Below are positions 59,214 through 64,000 of a stretch of 64,000 bases of DNA, in pieces. The number at the start of each line of letters is the position of its first letter. The stretch's first letter is position 1. Below the pieces are notes generated by a model. That model was not told the origin of the DNA, searched no databases, and saw nothing but the letters and a program-made list of their open reading frames with translations. The position numbers and the translations under genes were made by a program. Source of the DNA: GCA-2706205 sp964215955 (GTDB lineage Bacteria > Bdellovibrionota > Bacteriovoracia > Bacteriovoracales > Bacteriovoracaceae); assembly GCA_964215955.1 (NCBI GenBank), contig CAXPDR010000041.1:1-64000 (forward strand). Reading direction: 5' to 3'.

Positions 59214-60446
59214 ATGAAATGGATAGTAATCACATTAATAATTTCTACTAATCTCTGTGCTAAAATTTCCGCTGTTCAGAAATACAGAGAAGCAATTGGT
59301 GATAACGTAGATAAGCCATCTTCAAAATACTTTGCTCATTATGAGACATTTTTAAATTCTATCAATACTGAAATTGGAAACAGTAATTTTTCAGCTTATG
59401 AGTTCTTGGGATACTCTGGTGCGGGTTATGAAGATATTGAAAAATTTAAATTAGAATTTGCAAAACGAGTGATTAATGCTTATGAACAATCAAAAAAGTT
59501 AGGAGGAGCAAAGGCAAAAACGGTGTTCATTTTAGGTGGGTCTGTTGATGGTTTTGGAGAAGGCTACAAGGTTATCGATGAACTTCGAAAAACAGGTAAA
59601 ATTAAAGACGTCATTGTTACCGGAATGATTTCGGATCAAATAGTCGACTATCATATTGAAGGATTGGAGAAAGGATGGGGAGATGTTGTCTCTCCACATA
59701 ATGATAAACTACTACTTATGGAAACTTTCAAAGATAAAAAAGATGTCTCCAGTTGGGAGCTAAAAACAAACAAAGATGATATTTCAAAAACAGTAAGATT
59801 ATTAACTGATTTGGGAGAGAAAGAAAATGCCCACCGAGTTCAAATGGAAATATTTGAGGGAGGAAAGCAAGCTTTTAAAGAGGGCCTAGAGTTTACGCTC
59901 GAAACAAAAGGAAAAGCTCAAAAATATGGGCTAAATTTGAATGTAAATTATGCCCCTAAAAAAGCAACTAAAGATACAGGGTATAGAGCTGCAACTTTCA
60001 TGACCTACACTCCGCAAGAGTTACACCATAAATCTATTAATGTCACGATAACAAATGGTCAAACACTAGACCAATATAACTATAATCAATTTTATAATTC
60101 AGACTATGGATTGAGAGTTCGAATGGATAATTTAAATCCCATAGCTAATGTTGAAGCTGCATCCATGAAAATCAAAGAACTTGAAACCCAATTAAAACGA
60201 GATCCAAGCAATGAAGTTTTACAAAAAACATTAGAAGAAAAAAGAGCTGAAAAAAGATATTTTGAAACAATTTTAAATATCAAATCTGAAACATCAGATG
60301 TTGTAAGTGGTTATATAGGAAGAGAAAAATTAGCCGGAAATCTTTCTCAAGCACAAGAATATATTAACAAAATTCCAGCTCCGTACAGAAAGCAGAAAGG
60401 CATGTTGTGTGATCTAGAAATGGCCCTAAGTCAATTATTAAAGTAA
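59214..60446 (+). CDS. Secreted protein, unknown, in the tRNA-flanked segment
   Basis: 410 residues with a signal peptide (about 1-16, S-T-N-L-C-A). The central part (about 100-160) has T-V-F-I-L-G-G-S-V-D-G-F-G-E-G and V-I-V-T-G-M-I-S-D, alternating strands and helices like a small nucleotide- or sugar-type fold, but no family is recognised. A coiled-coil region (about 312-350, rich in Glu, Lys, Arg) lies near the end. The stop is three bases before the 3' end of the tRNA-Arg gene on the other strand. Flanked by the tRNA and the relic copy, so it was probably delivered by, or left from, an integrated element. Confidence 0.7.
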   Translation: MKWIVITLIISTNLCAKISAVQKYREAIGDNVDKPSSKYFAHYETFLNSINTEIGNSNFSAYEFLGYSGAGYEDIEKFKLEFAKRVINAYEQSKKLGGAKAKTVFILGGSVDGFGEGYKVIDELRKTGKIKDVIVTGMISDQIVDYHIEGLEKGWGDVVSPHNDKLLLMETFKDKKDVSSWELKTNKDDISKTVRLLTDLGEKENAHRVQMEIFEGGKQAFKEGLEFTLETKGKAQKYGLNLNVNYAPKKATKDTGYRAATFMTYTPQELHHKSINVTITNGQTLDQYNYNQFYNSDYGLRVRMDNLNPIANVEAASMKIKELETQLKRDPSNEVLQKTLEEKRAEKRYFETILNIKSETSDVVSGYIGREKLAGNLSQAQEYINKIPAPYRKQKGMLCDLEMALSQLLK

Positions 60447-60449
60447 AGA

Positions 60450-60526
60450 TGGCGGGGCGTGAGGGATTCGAACCCCCGACCAAATGGTTCGAAGCCATCT
60501 ACTCTATCCAGCTGAGCTAACACCCC
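60450..60526 (-). tRNA. tRNA-Arg (anticodon UCG)
   Basis: On the minus strand: acceptor GGGGTGT pairs with ACGCCCC (one T-G), discriminator G and an encoded CCA. The D stem is GCTC/GAGT with a G-U pair, the anticodon stem GATGG/CCATT with loop CTTCGAA (anticodon TCG, reading CGA), and the T stem GGGGG/CCCTC with loop TTCGAAT. 77 bases. All stems close. Confidence 0.95.
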
Positions 60527-60571
60527 GTGAAGATAATCTTAACTTAATTTATTAAGAAGGACCATTAAAAT

Positions 60572-61498
60572 TTAATGAGATTTTTTATTTCCAAGTTTTT
60601 CAATCACAAAAATCAAAGCGAAACCAATAATCATGATAACAAATGCAGTAATGACTTCAGCTGAAAATTCGCTCGGAAAAAAGACTTGGTCTTGTAAGAC
60701 TTTTGTTTTGCCTCGTATAATAGTTGATTCTAAAACTTCTCGCCAGGGCCAAATTTTCTTTAATGAACCAATCATAAAACCAGTTAAGACACACATCATA
60801 ATATTATGAAAATTCTTTAATAAATAATTCAGGACCTTAGAAAATGATAACAGCCCTACTAAACATCCCATTACGAATGTCATAATTGTGGTTATCGCAT
60901 CTATATTGAATGGATTTTTTAAAGCTGAAGTGACAAATAAGTATTTTCCTAAAATAAGCAAAATGAAAGAACCACTAATTCCAGGAAGTATCATGGCACA
61001 AATTGCGATACAACCTGATAAAAAGGTCATTAATGCAGTCTCAGGAGTATGAACAGGGACAAGAGAAACAATGGCATAACCTACTCCCGTTCCAATGGCC
61101 ACAAACACCATACTTTTGGGGTGAAAAATATTTTCAACAGTTTTACCTACATAAATGATGGAAGCCAAAATAAGTCCGAAAAATAATGACCATGTATAAA
61201 TACTATAATTAGTCATAAAAAAGTGCATTACTTTTGACATGGAAACGATGGCCAAAATAATTCCAACAAATAATGGAATAATAAAAGGAGCATTAACATG
61301 GTTAAGAACTCCTTTAACATCAAACTTAAATAATTTTGTTATAAACTCTTTATTTACCGAACTAATGGATTGAATAAGATCATCATAAACACCAGTGATA
61401 AGAGCGACGGTCCCCCCTGATACACCAGGAACTATATCGGCCATTCCCATAGCAAAGCCTTTGAGCCCTACTAGTATTTGGTTTTTATTGGGCTTCAC
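60572..61498 (-). CDS. DUF368/PopT-type undecaprenyl-phosphate transporter
   Basis: 308 residues with about eight hydrophobic helices. The N-terminal G-M-A-D-I-V-P-G-V-S-G-G-T-V-A and the mid-protein I-C-A-M-I-L-P-G-I-S-G-S-F are the duplicated DUF368 motifs. DUF368 proteins were shown in other bacteria to recycle undecaprenyl phosphate across the inner membrane for wall and capsule synthesis. Its start overlaps the LysM gene stop by one base, so it is translated with it, suggesting a joint role in envelope building. Confidence 0.92.
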   Translation of the reverse strand: MKPNKNQILVGLKGFAMGMADIVPGVSGGTVALITGVYDDLIQSISSVNKEFITKLFKFDVKGVLNHVNAPFIIPLFVGIILAIVSMSKVMHFFMTNYSIYTWSLFFGLILASIIYVGKTVENIFHPKSMVFVAIGTGVGYAIVSLVPVHTPETALMTFLSGCIAICAMILPGISGSFILLILGKYLFVTSALKNPFNIDAITTIMTFVMGCLVGLLSFSKVLNYLLKNFHNIMMCVLTGFMIGSLKKIWPWREVLESTIIRGKTKVLQDQVFFPSEFSAEVITAFVIMIIGFALIFVIEKLGNKKSH

Positions 61499-63660
61499 TA
61501 TTCTGTCTCCTGATCCGCATTTAGAAGTTCATCAATTTCTTCTATATCAAATTCAGTAAGACCATATGGATTTTCTTTATCATTAAGATCTTCATCAAGA
61601 TAGCGTTTTCCAAAGTTTTCTTCTAACTCATCAAGTGAATCTTGTTCTGTTGTATTAAAATCTTTTTCGATATCATTAAGATTTTCATCCTCTAGTAATC
61701 GATCTTCATCTAATCTGGCTTCATTGAGCATTTTCTCTGCTGTCTCAAGTTCGCTTTCTAATCTTTCCAATGCTCTTAAGTCTCTTTCGTTTTCAGATAT
61801 AATGGACTTTTCTTGCTCTTGTCTTTCCAACTCGGCAAGTTCATCTTCAGTAAATTGAATTTTATCTGCTTTATCAAGAAGACTATCATTTAAATCATCC
61901 AAGTTTAATTCTACATCTAATTCATCAATGGCTTTCTCAGTCATTCGAGTAGCATCTTTGGACATTAATTTATTTTTAAGTTTCGCTGTTCTAGCGGCAG
62001 CTTCTTTTGTTTTAGTAACTGCTATATCTCCAATTATGAAATCTCGAACGGAGTTTGTAACGATTGCTGTAGAAAAATTATCCGTGACTGTAATGACAGT
62101 TAATTCTCCATTCTTATAGGTTGGATTTGGTGCAATATTTTTATCGGTTCCTCTATCTTTAAAACCGTAGATTTCAAAAACATTACCGACTTCGACTCCA
62201 TCAGCTCGTCCTCTATCTAAGTATACAACATCACCAAAAGAGACAAAGGTCTGTAGATCATAAAAGGATGAAATTAACACGGCTTCAATTAATCTAGAAT
62301 TATACGTTCTCGTTATTCTTTCAATTTTAGGAGTATAAACGGTAACTCTATCACCTCTGGATATAGTTCCTGCATTTTCAATAATTCTTACTTCCCATAA
62401 GCCTTGGTGTTGTTGCACAACTTCGAAACTTCCTTTGATTGTGTACTTATAGCCTTTACGGTCTGAGTTAGCATGTGATTTTTCACCATCAGCTGAATAC
62501 ACGGAAAATTTATCACCTACGACGACATCTATTTTTTCATCAAATCTGACGAAAACTGTATCATGAGCTGTGAAATACCCTTTACTATCTACCGATGACT
62601 CAACTTTTCCAAAGTCTTGAACTATATTATTGGCCAAAAAGGTATTTAAATAAAATCCTTCTTTAAAGTTATAAGAAACTTTAGAGTCTTTACTAAAACC
62701 ACTTGAATCAAATTCATCACTTGGAATACCAATGAGAAGATCTGTTTTTGGAGGTTCATATAGCTCGTATTCTTTGATTAACCCTTGATCCCCAATATAT
62801 TTTAGATCTTCTTGGGTATCACCTGTTGAATACTGTAAATAAAAGCCATCATTTTTAAGTTTTATACGCTCATCGATCCATGGTGGCTTAGCATTGTCAC
62901 CCCATTGTTCAAACTCGCTGGAGGTATCTGACCCTCCAAAAACTTTATTTTTTGCACGCTCTCTTTGAATTTCTAGAGATGGAGTTGAGCTATCACTTCC
63001 TGTAGAGAAAGTTAATATCATTCCCGGCTCGATCTCATGGGGATTGGTAATATAAGGGTTTAATGCCCAAATTTTTGAATAATAAAAACCGGACCCAAAA
63101 ATATTTTGAGAAATTTTCCATAACCAGTCGCCCTGAACAACTTCATAAGTTCCACCAGATGACTTTCCTGCAATATTATTCCATTCAGATTGCGGAATTT
63201 TACCTTGCATATTCTTGGCAATTTCTAAAAGGTCTTTTTCAACCTTTCCAATTTCAAAAATCTCTTCAGCTTGCTTTTTATTGATCTCTCCCCCCTCAAC
63301 AATCTTAACTTTATTAGGGTTTTCTCTTCTTTCAATTTCTTCTATTTGATCAATTTCTAGTTCTTTATCTTCCGGCAGCGTAAATTCAATTTCTCCGATA
63401 TCTTCTTTTAGTGAGTCTAAGTCATCGCCTAAATCACCACCGTCAAGTTGTTCATCAAGGCTTTGTAAGTCTTGATCTTCTTTAATTGAAACTTCTTCAG
63501 AGTCTTTTTGATCATCAGAACTTTCAAATTCTTTTAAGAGAAGTTCCATATCCTCTGGGTCTTCTAGATCCAAGTCAAATTCATTTGATTGCGCATAAAC
63601 TATTGGACTCCCCAATAAGGCTATCAAAGGGAAAAGAAATTTGTGTTTTCTACTAATCAA
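61498..63660 (-). CDS. Secreted LysM-domain protein with acidic flanks
   Basis: 720 residues with a signal peptide (about 1-23, I-V-Y-A-Q). An acidic region (25-115) precedes a LysM domain at about 171-218 (Y-E-V-V-Q-G-D-W-L-W-K-I-S, then N-P-Y-I-T-N-P-H-E-I-E-P-G-M). Further on are strand-rich segments (about 350-560: D-K-F-S-V-Y-S, G-D-V-V-Y-L-D-R-G-R-A-D-G-V) and a second very acidic coiled-coil tail (590-720). LysM binds peptidoglycan. The role is probably structural at the wall. Overlaps the TPR gene by 4 bases and the DUF368 gene by 1. Confidence 0.82.
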   Translation of the reverse strand: MISRKHKFLFPLIALLGSPIVYAQSNEFDLDLEDPEDMELLLKEFESSDDQKDSEEVSIKEDQDLQSLDEQLDGGDLGDDLDSLKEDIGEIEFTLPEDKELEIDQIEEIERRENPNKVKIVEGGEINKKQAEEIFEIGKVEKDLLEIAKNMQGKIPQSEWNNIAGKSSGGTYEVVQGDWLWKISQNIFGSGFYYSKIWALNPYITNPHEIEPGMILTFSTGSDSSTPSLEIQRERAKNKVFGGSDTSSEFEQWGDNAKPPWIDERIKLKNDGFYLQYSTGDTQEDLKYIGDQGLIKEYELYEPPKTDLLIGIPSDEFDSSGFSKDSKVSYNFKEGFYLNTFLANNIVQDFGKVESSVDSKGYFTAHDTVFVRFDEKIDVVVGDKFSVYSADGEKSHANSDRKGYKYTIKGSFEVVQQHQGLWEVRIIENAGTISRGDRVTVYTPKIERITRTYNSRLIEAVLISSFYDLQTFVSFGDVVYLDRGRADGVEVGNVFEIYGFKDRGTDKNIAPNPTYKNGELTVITVTDNFSTAIVTNSVRDFIIGDIAVTKTKEAAARTAKLKNKLMSKDATRMTEKAIDELDVELNLDDLNDSLLDKADKIQFTEDELAELERQEQEKSIISENERDLRALERLESELETAEKMLNEARLDEDRLLEDENLNDIEKDFNTTEQDSLDELEENFGKRYLDEDLNDKENPYGLTEFDIEEIDELLNADQETE

Positions 63661-64000
63661 ACTTGAACCTCAAAAAAGTCTCTTAAGATGGATTCATATT
63701 TTAACTGTTTTTCAGATAGTCCCAATTGCTTACTACACTTTGAGGCATAGTCTAGTGCTGTGATAACAAGTCCTGAAAACGAGTTTTTACGAATAATACT
63801 TTCATACACCTGAAGAGCTAGGTCATATTGTTTCTTCTGAAAATAAATAGATCCAATGTGACTTTTGGCCCTAACACTTATTTGCTTCGTATTTGATTTT
63901 TCTAAAAATTGGAAAACCTTTAAAGCTTCATCAAGTTTTCCAGCTTGTTTATGCTGTAAAGCCCTCTTAAAATAATCCAACTCCTGATCAATTTTAGTTG
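63657..64000 (-). CDS. TPR protein (start outside the window)
   Basis: The frame is open to the window edge. A TTG at 63980 has AGGAG directly against it, which is not a usable spacing, so the true start is beyond 64000. At least 107 residues of TPR repeats (A-L-Q-H-K-Q-A-G-K-L-D-E-A-L-K-V-F; I-Y-F-Q-K-K-Q-Y-D-L-A-L-Q-V-Y). Stop overlaps the LysM gene start by 4 bases; part of one operon with it and the DUF368 gene. Confidence 0.75.
   Translation of the reverse strand, partial: TKIDQELDYFKRALQHKQAGKLDEALKVFQFLEKSNTKQISVRAKSHIGSIYFQKKQYDLALQVYESIIRKNSFSGLVITALDYASKCSKQLGLSEKQLKYESILRDFFEVQV

Noticed and set aside
1..64000. CRISPR arrays, restriction-modification, toxin-antitoxin or prophage modules
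   Set aside because: No regularly spaced repeats, cas-like, methylase-endonuclease pairs, or phage structural genes could be seen; the tRNA-Arg relic is the only integration sign besides the IS end.

Overview
The window looks like chromosomal DNA from a low-GC Gram-negative bacterium of the Bdellovibrionota, most likely close to Bacteriovorax/Halobacteriovorax. This is inferred from gene content, not from a marker gene. The signs are a TIGR02147-family regulator, very many secreted proteins, lipoproteins and beta-barrels, Kdo lipopolysaccharide genes, a reduced Tad/Flp pilus locus, an LPP20/LpoB/COG3014 lipoprotein trio, and two-permease ABC-2 exporters. No rRNA, CRISPR array or complete prophage is visible.

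Layout. 1-120: the right end of an IS3-family insertion sequence, with the transposase C-terminus and terminal inverted repeat. 141-7359: a secreted alpha-crystallin-like protein coupled to a B12/iron-type binding protein, a DsbD-type thiol reductase, a secreted HExxY protein, the TIGR02147 regulator, gpsA and a DUF493 protein. 7458-14670: a large secreted protein, the threonylcarbamoyl-AMP synthase, and an overlapping Kdo operon (kdsB-pyrG-kdsA-kdsC plus a membrane protein) that makes CMP-Kdo and its CTP. 14741-19462: a TolC-like protein with a small barrel, purB and a SPOR protein. 19509-24831: a compressed Tad-like operon (Flp pilin, TadG-like and TadE-like minor pilins, CpaC secretin, CpaF ATPase and unknown proteins). 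It starts at a sigma-54-type promoter with an upstream palindrome and a leader hairpin. 24848-27422: ettA and a TadB/TadC-like membrane gene on the other strand. 27488-31973: an RlmI-like methyltransferase, a three-gene ABC-2 exporter and an SSB paralog. 31970-36196: a secreted HExxH protein and the lipoprotein trio. 36365-40555: sodB, a small barrel, a PhoB/PhoR-like pair and plsC. 40549-46745: a TPR-barrel protein, a FecR-domain protein, a lipoprotein with HExxH and calcium-loop motifs, and a secreted endonuclease I. 46755-57879: a rhomboid-like protein without its catalytic serine, DoxX, a dicarboxylate/glutamate symporter, lipoproteins, a SpoU methyltransferase, a thioredoxin-fold protein, a trypsin-like lipoprotein, an MFS carrier and a GNAT acetyltransferase. 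57860-60526: a protein-kinase-like gene, a relic copy of the 3' half of tRNA-Arg, one secreted-protein gene, and the intact tRNA-Arg(UCG). 60572-64000: an operon of a TPR protein (cut by the window edge), a LysM protein and a DUF368/PopT-type undecaprenyl-phosphate transporter.

Most interesting are three loci. The first is the compact Tad operon with its promoter architecture and a 103-nt out-of-frame gene overlap. The second is the single-gene segment bounded by tRNA-Arg and a drifted copy of its 3' half, which looks like a relic integration site. The third is the serine-less rhomboid. Function calls come from motifs and family knowledge only; no database search was run.
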